A stretch of 64,000 nucleotides of DNA from Lentisphaerales bacterium (GTDB taxonomy: Bacteria > Verrucomicrobiota > Lentisphaeria > Lentisphaerales > Lentisphaeraceae). Positions within the stretch are counted from its first letter, which is position 1, and each line of letters opens with the position of its first letter. Where the stretch lies: contig JAKVBD010000008.1 of NCBI GenBank assembly GCA_022446985.1, positions 1 to 64,000 on the forward strand, in the 5' to 3' direction. This document shows positions 8,644 through 17,009 of this stretch, one piece after another. Below the pieces are notes generated by a model that saw only the letters and a list, made by a program, of their open reading frames with translations, had not been told where the DNA came from and did no database searches. A program made the position numbers and the translations under genes.

Positions 8644-9642
8644 TCAAGAGCAAAGAGCCTGCACTTTAGAAATATTGGTATTTTCACCAGCTAACACCAG
8701 TATATCACCTTCGTGAATTTCATCATTTGGACTTGGGCTGATTAGGACGTCGCCAGTTTCTTTCTTGATCCCTACGACCAAAACGCCATAATCAGATTGC
8801 AATTTAGAACCTATGATAGTCTTATCTGCTAAGGATGTGCCTTTTTCAACAATAACCTCTCTTATACTAACCGGCAAGCCAACTTCCGACTTACCAAGTT
8901 CAACATTTCGAACAGGAGATAAAGAAACGGCAGCATGTAACGCATAATGACTTGCAACTTTATAGGGAGAGATCACCTGATCTACACCACTTTTACGCAA
9001 GCGCTTTTCTGCGATATCGTAAAGAGCTTGAGAAATAAGATAAAGATTCGGATTTAATTCTTTAGCGGCAATCGCCAGGTAAAGGTTGTCTGCATCTGAT
9101 GGTAAAAGAGCTAAAAGAGACTTTGCCTTTTCGGCACCGGCCTCCTTGAGAATTTCTTCCTGTGTCGCATCACCGATGATATACAAAAGACCGTGAGCTT
9201 TAAACTCTTCTTCTTTACTTGGGTCACTGTCGATGATCACAAATGGTTCATTGCGTTCCAACAAACCTTCAACTATGCCATTGCCCATGCGTCCATAGCC
9301 ACAAACTATATAGTGCTCATCAAGTTCCATAATTTTCTTAAACCTTTTCTTTTCTCCTAAAATATCAAAGAATCCACCGTCAAAAAGCAACTGACCAATA
9401 CAAGCAAGGACATGAACACTACTGGCCCAACCGCCGATAATTAAAACCATAGCAAAAGCCTTACCGCCATCACTAAGTGCCTGAGGCTCTCCATAACCAA
9501 CAGTCGAAATGGTAATGACCGTCATGTACAAAGATTGAAGTATAGACCAGCCTTCAATCAAACAAAAACCAACAGTTCCCAAAACCGTCCATGAAGCGAG
9601 GACTAATACACCAACGACAGCACTTTTAATAGAAGCCGACAT
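8644..9642 (-). CDS. Potassium channel with RCK (TrkA-N/TrkA-C) domains
   Basis: A 332-residue two-helix K+ channel subunit of the MthK/Kch type. Helix 1 is near residues 8-30, the selectivity filter TVGYGE is at 47-52, and helix 2 near 62-85. A Rossmann RCK domain follows (YIVCGYGRMG, residues 111-120; IIDSDPSKEEE), then a TrkA-C domain ending in EIHEGDILVLAGE. It forms a tetrameric K+ channel gated by cytoplasmic ligands. Single-gene unit. Confidence 0.93.
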   Translation of the reverse strand: MSASIKSAVVGVLVLASWTVLGTVGFCLIEGWSILQSLYMTVITISTVGYGEPQALSDGGKAFAMVLIIGGWASSVHVLACIGQLLFDGGFFDILGEKKRFKKIMELDEHYIVCGYGRMGNGIVEGLLERNEPFVIIDSDPSKEEEFKAHGLLYIIGDATQEEILKEAGAEKAKSLLALLPSDADNLYLAIAAKELNPNLYLISQALYDIAEKRLRKSGVDQVISPYKVASHYALHAAVSLSPVRNVELGKSEVGLPVSIREVIVEKGTSLADKTIIGSKLQSDYGVLVVGIKKETGDVLISPSPNDEIHEGDILVLAGENTNISKVQALCS

Positions 9643-9745
9643 TTATTTCCTTTAATTGCTTCTAAAAACTAATATCTCTTAACTTTTCTTCAACAAAAAT
9701 TCCGTGGAGGATTCAGAAACTCAGGGTACCACCTATATTAGCGCC

Positions 9746-10198
9746 ATGAAGATTAAAATTGTCAAAAATCCCATAGCCCGTCTATTTCTAAAATTTCTTG
9801 GCTTTTTCTGTATTGGCCTCGGAATTCTTGGCATTGCTCTGCCTGTCTTACCGACAACTCCATTTCTCATTTTGGCGGCAGTTTGTTTCAGTTACAGTTC
9901 TGAGAAATTCTTCAATAAAATCGTTTCCCACCCCAAGTTTGGACCATCTGTAAAAAATTATCTCGATGGCAAAGGAATTCCGCGACGAGCCAAGAGAATT
10001 GCCGTTTTTGTGCTCTGGCTTTCGATAGGCTTCAGTACTTGGATCGTCAAACCAATGTGGCTGAAAGTATTTCTTCCAGCCTTAGCCATCTATGTATCCT
10101 GGTTCATTTTGCGTGAACCGGACAGTGACGATTACTTACTGACTGAAAAGGTAGATAGCCAGCCAGGTGCCGATACCACTTCCGAAACCGGAAAGTAA
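9746..10198 (+). CDS. DUF454 (YbaN family) inner-membrane protein
   Basis: A 150-residue membrane protein matching YbaN/DUF454: GLGILGIALPVLPTTPFLILAAVCFS is the hallmark, followed by FFNKIVSHPKFGPSVKNY and two more hydrophobic helices. The biochemical function of the family is unknown. ATG 9746 is preferred over an in-frame GTG at 9704 because it starts at the conserved region; neither has a strong ribosome site. Its 3' end overlaps the convergent TraB-family gene by 63 bp. Confidence 0.85.
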   Translation: MKIKIVKNPIARLFLKFLGFFCIGLGILGIALPVLPTTPFLILAAVCFSYSSEKFFNKIVSHPKFGPSVKNYLDGKGIPRRAKRIAVFVLWLSIGFSTWIVKPMWLKVFLPALAIYVSWFILREPDSDDYLLTEKVDSQPGADTTSETGK

Positions 10199-11494
10199 AA
10201 AGACCAGCAATATTCTGGTAACTTTATTTCTCCACCAGCCCTTCGCTGTTGTAAAGTCTTCAGGAAGAGTCTCAAAATCCTCAACCTTCGGCTTGCGAAG
10301 TTTAGCTTCAACAAAACCAACTACCATACCAGCGCCAATAGTAGGATTAAGAGATGTAATTGGTGCTGCTATGAAGGCAGTGAGTATACTTACAGGGTGT
10401 CCAAAAGCCGCCATAGTACCAATGGCACTACAGATGCCGTTAGCCAGAATCCACTCCCAGGCCATCTCCTTAAATTTCTCTTCGCCGCCATAAATAAACC
10501 CGAGAACAAAAACCAGGATAATGATTGCCGGAATTCCCCACTTCAGAACAGACCCCATCTTTCCTGCTTTTGGAGCTTCGTCCAATTCAGCAATATTTAT
10601 GTCAGTTTCCCAGTTTTTAATCATACCCGGAACGTGACCTGCACCCACAATAGCGATGACATTTTCACCTGGAGCATGGCGAATATTTTCAACCATATAT
10701 AGATCTCGCTCATCAATTAAGCGTTTCTTAATGTCCGGAACACTTTCCCCCATTTCAGCAAGAAGAAGCTCAAGGGTGTCCTGTTTTTTCATGTCTTCAA
10801 GTTTTTCTTTAGTGATCTCATCGCTCTCATCTTCTGCTTTGCCAGAACCAAACATGATCAAACCAAAACACACTGCCAGACAAATACCGAAGACTTTCCC
10901 GGTAAATACTTCCGGCATAAACATCTTGCCAAACATCGTGGCACTGAGACCCAAACCGCCTACTAAAGCCGGCCAACCTATCATACCGATGAACAAGTTA
11001 AACTTACTTTTGAGGCCCATATAGCCCCAGGTTCTGTTCAATGTCGTACGTACATCACGGTCAATCACTTCGATGTTTAAGTCATGCTCATCTGCAGATT
11101 GAATTGCTTGAATCATTTCCTGGCCTGGGCGAACGCCAAGCTTTTTAGCCATCTTCTTTTGGAAAGAGGCCAACATGAAATTTATGATCAAGATGAGAGC
11201 TTTCTTTTCTTTGATGACCTTTACGAGGTCAGTATTTCGCCAGCTCTCTTTATCTTTTATCGACTTGTAACGATTCTCACAAAGCTCAACACAGACTGAA
11301 TCCGGTTTTTCTTTGTCGATTACTTCCTTTACAAGGTCAGCACTTTCCTGTGAGACGTGAGCAGTTCCGATAAGAGCAACATTTTTATCGCCGACTTTAA
11401 GGCGATGAATGTTTTCATGCACAACGACTTCTTTTTCTTGTGGAGAAACTTCCGCGACTTCTTCAGCGTTGGTTTCGACTGTATTTTCTTCCAA
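10136..11494 (-). CDS. TraB/PrgY family membrane protein
   Basis: A 452-residue protein of the TraB/PrgY (Tiki-like) family. VALIGTAHVSQESADLVKEVI, SVCVELCENRY and the later VGAGHVPGM are the conserved GxxH and GxGH motifs, thought to form a metalloprotease-like or binding site. An acidic N-terminus precedes them, and several membrane helices occupy the C-terminal half, including a long hydrophobic stretch near the end. PrgY restrains pheromone signalling in enterococci; the general role is unsettled. TTG start with AAGGAAC upstream. The overlap with the DUF454 gene is tail to tail. Confidence 0.9.
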   Translation of the reverse strand: MEENTVETNAEEVAEVSPQEKEVVVHENIHRLKVGDKNVALIGTAHVSQESADLVKEVIDKEKPDSVCVELCENRYKSIKDKESWRNTDLVKVIKEKKALILIINFMLASFQKKMAKKLGVRPGQEMIQAIQSADEHDLNIEVIDRDVRTTLNRTWGYMGLKSKFNLFIGMIGWPALVGGLGLSATMFGKMFMPEVFTGKVFGICLAVCFGLIMFGSGKAEDESDEITKEKLEDMKKQDTLELLLAEMGESVPDIKKRLIDERDLYMVENIRHAPGENVIAIVGAGHVPGMIKNWETDINIAELDEAPKAGKMGSVLKWGIPAIIILVFVLGFIYGGEEKFKEMAWEWILANGICSAIGTMAAFGHPVSILTAFIAAPITSLNPTIGAGMVVGFVEAKLRKPKVEDFETLPEDFTTAKGWWRNKVTRILLVFLLSGFGSGIGTWLAIYLFSQ

Positions 11495-11682
11495 AATTGT
11501 TCCTTATAACCGGTAAATCTAAGACTTTTCCAGACCGGTAATTTCTACTTTTATTTCCGCTGTCCTAATTTCATCAAAATCAGACACTTTACAATCTGCA
11601 AATCAAGAAAAATAATTCCTGCATTTGATTCAAGCAACTTAAGCGTATATTCCAGACATACACGAACTTAGGAATTAAAATT

Positions 11683-12495
11683 TTGCAAAGAGCTCTGATT
11701 TATTTGATATTTCTTACACTTTGCACGGTTTTTGCCCATGGTCCTGATGATGGAGTGCTCGAAAAACTTACACAACAAATTAAAGCTTCTCCTGAAAATG
11801 CCAAACTTTATCTTCAAAGAGCTCTTATAAATGAGCGCCATGAAGACTGGAAGGCTTGTGAAGAAGATCTGCTAAAAGCTCAAACTCTCCAAGCAGATCT
11901 CACAGACTTCAACTACTTTATGGGGCGTGTAGCCATGGGTCAGGCAAAAGATCAAAGGGCTATAGAGTATTTTGATAAAAGCCTAAAACAAAACCCAAAA
12001 GACTTTGAAATTCTTTTTGCTAAAGGCCGAGCTTATTTTTCCCTTAAAAAATACTCACTCGCTGCAGCATCCTTCGATCAAGCTTTTGAAAACCCTAAAG
12101 ATCCTCTTCCCAATCATGTCATTGAACGAGTACAGGCGCATCAACTGGCGAGTTCTTCAAATGTTGCTGCAATCACTCAAATCATTAGACAAGCATTAGA
12201 ACAGTTTGGTCCTCTACTCATGCTTCAAATCGAACTCTACAATCTTCAGTACAAAAGCGGCAAATATACACATGCCCTCTTAACTCTGGATCAGATACTT
12301 GAAAATGTCTCTCGTAAGGAAAAGTGGCTGATCGAAAAGGCGCGCTGCTACATAGCATTAAAACAAAATGAAAAAGCAGCAGAAAACTTAAAAACTGTTG
12401 ATCAAATTTTCGAAAAAATGCCCAAAGTAATTAAGAAGCGAAAGTTGATATCTGACCTTATTCAACAGGCAGATAAGCTTAAAAGCGAACTCTAA
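11683..12495 (+). CDS. Secreted TPR-repeat protein
   Basis: A 270-residue exported protein with signal sequence RALIYLIFLTLCTVFAHG. TPR repeats follow: AKLYLQRALINERHEDWKAC, DFNYFMGRVAMGQAKDQRAI, FEILFAKGRAYFSLKKYSLA and a more divergent set to about residue 250. TTG start at 11683 with AGGAA nine bases upstream. It probably scaffolds periplasmic protein contacts. The CsoR-operon promoter lies just downstream, so it appears to be a separate unit. Confidence 0.8.
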   Translation: MQRALIYLIFLTLCTVFAHGPDDGVLEKLTQQIKASPENAKLYLQRALINERHEDWKACEEDLLKAQTLQADLTDFNYFMGRVAMGQAKDQRAIEYFDKSLKQNPKDFEILFAKGRAYFSLKKYSLAAASFDQAFENPKDPLPNHVIERVQAHQLASSSNVAAITQIIRQALEQFGPLLMLQIELYNLQYKSGKYTHALLTLDQILENVSRKEKWLIEKARCYIALKQNEKAAENLKTVDQIFEKMPKVIKKRKLISDLIQQADKLKSEL

Positions 12496-12539
12496 ATACT
12501 TTTTCAACCTGGAAATTTATATTTTTTGACCACTCTCTA

Positions 12540-12566
12540 TTGCAATCCCCCCTAGGGGGTTACAAT
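12540..12566 (+). promoter_or_regulatory. Putative promoter of the CsoR operon
   Basis: TTGCAA (12540-12545) and TACAAT (12561-12566) resemble -35 and -10 elements with a rather short 15-bp spacer. The spacer is occupied by the first G/C-tract palindrome, an arrangement expected of repressor-controlled promoters. Boundaries are inferred. Confidence 0.5.
12546..12561. promoter_or_regulatory. CsoR/RcnR-type operator 1
   Basis: Palindromic C/G tract TCCCCCCTAGGGGGTT between the putative -35 and -10. CsoR/RcnR family repressors recognise G-tract inverted repeats of this style, and a family member begins 40 bp downstream. Confidence 0.65.
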
Positions 12567-12581
12567 TTTAACCATAAAGGA

Positions 12582-12595
12582 ACCCCCAGGGGGAT
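12582..12595. promoter_or_regulatory. CsoR/RcnR-type operator 2, overlapping the ribosome site
   Basis: Second palindromic C/G tract ACCCCCAGGGGGAT, ending five bases before the repressor ATG at 12601. Its AGGGGG arm doubles as Shine-Dalgarno. The two sites are about 36 bp apart centre to centre, so two repressor tetramers could flank the -10 and start region. Confidence 0.6.
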
Positions 12596-12600
12596 AATAA

Positions 12601-12885
12601 ATGGAAGAGAATATGGGAAAACACACAAGTCATAAAGATATAGTAAACAGATTGAAGCGGGCGAAAGGCCATTTAGAAAAAGTTATAAACATGATCGAAA
12701 TGGAAGAGCCCTGTTTAAAAGTATCACAGCAAATGCACGCTGTTACCAAAGCAATTTATAATGCGAAACAGACCTTCATCAAAGATCACATAGATCATTG
12801 TCTCGATGTCGAAATCCTGGGAGACAGTAAAAAGCTGGAAGAATCCATTAAAGATTTCAAAGAAATCACCAAATACCTGGACTAA
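12601..12885 (+). CDS. Metal-sensing transcriptional repressor, CsoR/RcnR (DUF156) family
   Basis: A 94-residue all-helical repressor: VNRLKRAKGHLEKVINMIE is the family's DNA-binding helix. Candidate metal ligands Cys38, His63 and Cys67 have the spacing of the Cu(I) sensor CsoR (Cys-His-Cys; 25 then 4 residues). The N-terminal HTSH residues could add ligands as in RcnR/FrmR. The neighbour is HupE/UreJ-like, which suggests Ni/Co, while the ligand set suggests Cu(I); the metal is unresolved. Two G/C-tract palindromes upstream indicate autorepression. Confidence 0.9.
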   Translation: MEENMGKHTSHKDIVNRLKRAKGHLEKVINMIEMEEPCLKVSQQMHAVTKAIYNAKQTFIKDHIDHCLDVEILGDSKKLEESIKDFKEITKYLD

Positions 12886-12888
12886 AAA

Positions 12889-13923
12889 ATGAAATTAATA
12901 ATCATATTTTTTATTTCCTTAATTCCCATCAGTAACCTCTGGGCTCATGGAATCTCAGATGCAGACAAACAAAGTATGATTGATGGTGGCTATCTGGAGT
13001 ACATAAGTCTGGGAGCCAGTCATATGATTACCGGTTACGATCACCTGCTGTTTCTGTTCGGAGTCATTTTTTTCCTCACAAAATTCAAAGAGATAGTTCA
13101 GTTCATTACTGTCTTTACCATTGGCCACTGTATAACCCTGATCTTCGCAACTTTCTGGGGCATAACAGCCAACTATTTTTTGATCGATGCCGTCATAGCT
13201 CTAACTGTTATTTACAAAGGTTTTGACAATCTGGAAGGCTTTCAAAAAATATGTAAGATGCAAAAGTCTCCGAACCTTCTGGTGTTAGTCTTCATATTTG
13301 GACTCATACATGGTTTCGGTCTCTCAGCGAGGCTTCAACAGCTTCCCTTGGGAAATGAAGGATTGCTGCTTAAAATTCTCTCATTCAACGTCGGAGTGGA
13401 ATTGGGTCAAATTGCCGCCCTGGCGATTATGCTCTTCTTTCTGAACCTATGGCGCAAACATGATTCTTTTAAGAAGTTCAGTAAGCTCTCTAACTATGCC
13501 CTGTGCTTTGCCGGAGCTTATCTCTTTTGCTTGCAGATGTATGGGTATTTTACCGAGCCAATAAAGTCAAACCAGCATGCTTTTATTGCAGTGGAAGTCG
13601 AAACCAGCAAACGCAGTGACCTACTTACCGTTACAATTCCTCCCGGTAAAGGCCTGGAGTATAAGTTCTACATCAAAAAAGGCGATAAGTTCACCTACAA
13701 ATGGAAAGCCGATGGAGCTCAACTCTACTACGATTTTCATGGTGATTATGCAATCGGTAACAATTTTAAATCTTATGAGAAAAAAACAGCCTTGAAGTCT
13801 GAAGGAGATCTAACTGTAGAATTTGATGGATCACATGGCTGGTACTGGAGAAATGATACTGAGAAAGAAGTTGTTATTCTTTTAGAAGTTAAAGGGAAAT
13901 ACAAAATACTCGGTCTGAAATAA
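12889..13923 (+). CDS. HupE/UreJ-like membrane protein with C-terminal periplasmic domain
   Basis: A 344-residue exported membrane protein. A signal peptide precedes AHGISDAD; then come about six helices with HupE/UreJ_2 motifs MITGYDHLLFLFGVIFF, FTIGHCITL and FGLIHGFGLSARL. These His/Asp motifs fit metal transfer, and the family is tied to Ni/Co uptake. From about residue 235 a soluble beta-rich tail follows (PPGKGLEYKFYIKKGD, ADGAQLYYDFHGD, GSHGWYWRND). It resembles a domain I recall as a separate 'transmembrane anchor protein' gene near similar repressors, so this looks like a fusion. It starts 3 bp after the repressor gene. Confidence 0.82.
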   Translation: MKLIIIFFISLIPISNLWAHGISDADKQSMIDGGYLEYISLGASHMITGYDHLLFLFGVIFFLTKFKEIVQFITVFTIGHCITLIFATFWGITANYFLIDAVIALTVIYKGFDNLEGFQKICKMQKSPNLLVLVFIFGLIHGFGLSARLQQLPLGNEGLLLKILSFNVGVELGQIAALAIMLFFLNLWRKHDSFKKFSKLSNYALCFAGAYLFCLQMYGYFTEPIKSNQHAFIAVEVETSKRSDLLTVTIPPGKGLEYKFYIKKGDKFTYKWKADGAQLYYDFHGDYAIGNNFKSYEKKTALKSEGDLTVEFDGSHGWYWRNDTEKEVVILLEVKGKYKILGLK

Positions 13924-14481
13924 ATGCATATAAACATAAAACTCCTGCTGGCCGCTTCCATTTTGATTCATTCTGGAGTTAACCTCATGGCACCGGTTTA
14001 CGCGATTTTCCTGCAGAGTATCGATGGTACACTTCTGGAAACCGGAATTGCTGTTGGTATTTACACCATACTCAAAGGAGTTTTATGCTTATCATTCGCA
14101 AATATAAAACCTAAACAAGTCTCTCATAAAACCATGATGACTCTTGGCTACATAGTTATGGGTCTGGTCTACTTTGCCTACCCCGGCACAAGCGCTCTCA
14201 TGCATGTTTTTATCTTACAGGCTCTATTATCAATTGGCGAATCGCTTATCACACCGTCTTGGTCAGCTCTGATTGCCATCTCTCTTGATGAAGGAAGAGA
14301 ACGTGAAATATACTCAAAGTTTTATGGCTTTCGGGCATTATTTGAAGGTTGTGCTGCTATAATCGGGGGATTAATTGCTATGCAAATGGGCTTCAGTACT
14401 ATTTTTTACTTAATGGCTATTTTCGCTTTAATTTCAGCAATCTTAATGCAGTTTTTAGAAAAGGTTCAAGTAAAAAATTAA
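13924..14481 (+). CDS. Half-size MFS-like transporter protein
   Basis: A 185-residue protein with about six hydrophobic helices, half of a 12-helix MFS carrier. MAPVYAIFLQSIDGTLLETGIAVGIY and SIGESLITPSWSALIAISLDEGRERE resemble MFS helices and the loop near helix 5. No second half follows, because the next gene is unrelated. It may homodimerise or be a remnant. The ATG immediately abuts the preceding stop (TAAATG), so it is translationally coupled. Metal or metallophore export is a guess from context. Confidence 0.7.
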   Translation: MHINIKLLLAASILIHSGVNLMAPVYAIFLQSIDGTLLETGIAVGIYTILKGVLCLSFANIKPKQVSHKTMMTLGYIVMGLVYFAYPGTSALMHVFILQALLSIGESLITPSWSALIAISLDEGREREIYSKFYGFRALFEGCAAIIGGLIAMQMGFSTIFYLMAIFALISAILMQFLEKVQVKN

Positions 14482-14496
14482 AAGTAAAGGGCTGAC

Positions 14497-15693
14497 TTGG
14501 AAAGCATCACGATTAAGGACTGCGGTCTCTTTTTAATTGGCAATGAAGAGGCTATTCGTAAATTGGCCAAAAGTAAAAGCTCGCTTTACCTGGGCGCCTT
14601 TTTTGTTCTTATTGCCGGCATCGCTCGTGAATATGATCAGGAGTATATTCCACTAAATGGCGTATTATTTTTAGTTCCATTCATTGCCTCTTTTGTGATG
14701 TGTTCAATCCTTTATATTTTTTCTCTTCCATATTACCGAAAGAAAGTCAATCCAAATGGCCTTGGAGGTTCCAGAACTTATCTCAGCATATTTTGGTTGA
14801 CCGGCCCACTTGCATGGTTTTACGCTTTTCCTGCTGAAGCTTTATTTGAGCCTTTGACGGCTTTAAAAATAAATCTGTCTTTACTCGGCATAGTTGCCTT
14901 CTGGAGAGTCTGGCTTTTTACCAGAGCAATGAAGGTTCTAACTGAGGTTAACCTTCTTCCTCTCATACTGACCGTTGCCTGTCCTGTCATTTTCTTTGTT
15001 TCATTTTTTCAACAATTCAGTATAGTTGGCGTAATGAGCGGTGGCGCCAAAACAGAAGCACAGGATTTTTTAATGGATGTCTCTGCTATGGTTACCTTAT
15101 TAAGCATGATCACTTTCGTTCCTTCAGTTATCATTGCTTGTATCGACAGCTCAAAGATTTCGGATTATACATCATTTGAAAAGAATGAAAAAATTATCTC
15201 CTCCCGTAATCTCAAAATTTTCAATTTGGCTCTGTTAACTTTCTTCATCATCATCTTGATCTCGGCTCAACAGAAACTTAGCAAACATTTTAAAGTTGTT
15301 GACCTAATTGATGATGGACAAATTGCAGAAGCGATCGATTATGCCAATACTTTAAGCAGAGAAGATCTACCACCAGCAGTCAAGCTTTACCCAACGATTC
15401 GTTACTATGGCTTTCAAAAAGCCATAAAAGTCTTTTCTCAGATGGATGGTTCTGAGGCTGAGTGGTTTCAAAATGACATCAAAACATGGGTTAGGCTGGG
15501 AATCGAAACAAGGCATTACAGGAATCGAGATAAGTTAATAGACTGCACTCTGAATGAGTATCAGATAAACTTTTTTAAATTGCATAAAGATGCCGTTACT
15601 AAATTCATCAGAACTAATAATAAAGAACACCTGGAGAAGCTTGAACCCCTCATAAAAGCCCTTGATATAACTTTTGAAAATTCTGGCTCATGA
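14497..15693 (+). CDS. Multi-pass membrane protein of unknown function
   Basis: A 398-residue protein not assigned to a family. A short N-terminal cytoplasmic part is followed by about six hydrophobic segments to residue 255 (for example LYLGAFFVLIAGIA, GVLFLVPFIASFVMCSILY, FNLALLTFFIIILISA) and a soluble C-terminal 140 residues. TTG start with AAAGG upstream. Its stop overlaps the next ATG (ATGA), so it belongs to the CsoR-led operon. The sequence gives no clue to substrate. Confidence 0.65.
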   Translation: MESITIKDCGLFLIGNEEAIRKLAKSKSSLYLGAFFVLIAGIAREYDQEYIPLNGVLFLVPFIASFVMCSILYIFSLPYYRKKVNPNGLGGSRTYLSIFWLTGPLAWFYAFPAEALFEPLTALKINLSLLGIVAFWRVWLFTRAMKVLTEVNLLPLILTVACPVIFFVSFFQQFSIVGVMSGGAKTEAQDFLMDVSAMVTLLSMITFVPSVIIACIDSSKISDYTSFEKNEKIISSRNLKIFNLALLTFFIIILISAQQKLSKHFKVVDLIDDGQIAEAIDYANTLSREDLPPAVKLYPTIRYYGFQKAIKVFSQMDGSEAEWFQNDIKTWVRLGIETRHYRNRDKLIDCTLNEYQINFFKLHKDAVTKFIRTNNKEHLEKLEPLIKALDITFENSGS

Positions 15694-17009
15694 AAATCCT
15701 TTTCATTGCCATGAGCGGCGTGCGCGTCCAAGATGAAGAACTCCTCAAAGAGGGCTTAACTCTTCCCGGTTTTGTCGAACGCAGTCAAGTTATTGCGACT
15801 CTTCCCAGTCTTGGTCTACTTACTCTTGCAGGATGCACTCCTGACAACTTTGAAAAACAGTATCTCGATGTTCAGGAGATTAAAGAAGTCGAAAAATTCC
15901 CGCTTGATGCTGATCTTATAGTGATTTCTAGCTTTACAGCCCAAATTTATGAAGCTTATGAATTGGCTGATTTCTATCGCAGTAAAGATAAAACGGTTGT
16001 TATGGGGGGCTTACATGTGACCTCTCTACCTGAAGAAGCCTTACATCATTGCAACGCGGTCTGTATTGGAGAAGGTGAAATCATCTGGCCACAGCTACTA
16101 AAAGATTTCGAATCTGGAAGTTTAAAACAAGTATATCAAGCAGATGGCAAGTTCGATCTCTCAAACCACGTCATGCCGGCTTTTGAGCTTTTAGATCCAG
16201 AAAAATATAATCGTATTACTATACAAACCAGTCGTGGTTGCCCACACAGCTGCGAATTTTGTGCCGGCTCGATCCTCCTAACCAGTAAGTACAAACAAAA
16301 ACCTGCAGAGTACGTTTTAGCCGAAATCGATAAAGTTCAAGAACTCTGGCCACATCCATTCATCGAGTTTGCTGATGATAACTCCTTCGTAAATAAATCT
16401 TACTGGAAACGCTTATTGCCAGAACTCACCAAAAGGTAAGTCCGCTGGTTTACTGAAGCTGATATTGCTGTCGGAGATGATCCTGAGTTTCTACAATTGT
16501 TGTTTGAAAGTGGTTGCAAAGAAGTACTTATTGGCCTCGAAAGCCCTTCTAGATCCGGATTAAATGGCTTGGAACTTCGCAACAATTGGAAACTCAAACG
16601 CACCGATTCCTACATTGAAAATATCAAGCGTATTCAATCGGCTGGCATAAGAGTAAATGCCTGTTTTATCGTTGGACTGGATGAACATGATCATTCAATA
16701 TTCGATGAAATATACCAGTTTGCTAAAACGACCTGTGTCTATGACATACAAGTTACCTTACCAACTCCATTCCCGGGCACAAAACTATATGAAAGGCTGC
16801 TACTCGAAGGCCGGCTTTTGGAAGATAAAGCCTGGCAAAAGTGCACCCTTTTCGACATTCTCTTCCAACCAAAAAACTTCACTGTCGATGAATTAAGAAA
16901 TAGATTCCGAGAGCTGGTTAAAAAACTTTACTCCGAAGATTTCACTTCTAAAAGAAGAAAGTATTTCCATAAATTATTAAAAAAACAAACAGTTCCTCCC
17001 CCGGCTTAA
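15690..17009 (+). pseudogene. B12-binding-type radical SAM protein interrupted by an in-frame TAA
   Basis: The N-terminal 160 residues resemble the cobalamin-binding fold (IVISSFTAQIYEAYELADF, VMGGLHVTSLPEEAL, IGEGEIIWP) but lack an obvious DxHxxG. The radical SAM cluster motif CPHSCEFC follows near residue 189. Translation stops at TAA 16437-16439 after LPELTKR and resumes in the same frame as VRWFTEADIAVGDDPEF, continuing through GLESPSRSGLNG to 17009, 439 codons in all. The usual family text around RWFTE is uninterrupted, so a single AAA-to-TAA change is likely. If the lesion is real, a restart near 16497 would lack the iron-sulfur motif. Confidence 0.85.

Noticed and set aside
10167-11299. 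Several long plus-strand open frames opposite the TraB-family gene
   Set aside because: They are antisense to a well-supported gene, lack ribosome sites and have unnatural composition; the minus-strand protein carries clear family motifs.
16437-16439. Selenocysteine or pyrrolysine recoding at the radical SAM stop
   Set aside because: The codon is TAA, not TGA or TAG, and no insertion-element-like hairpin was noticed; mutation or error is simpler.
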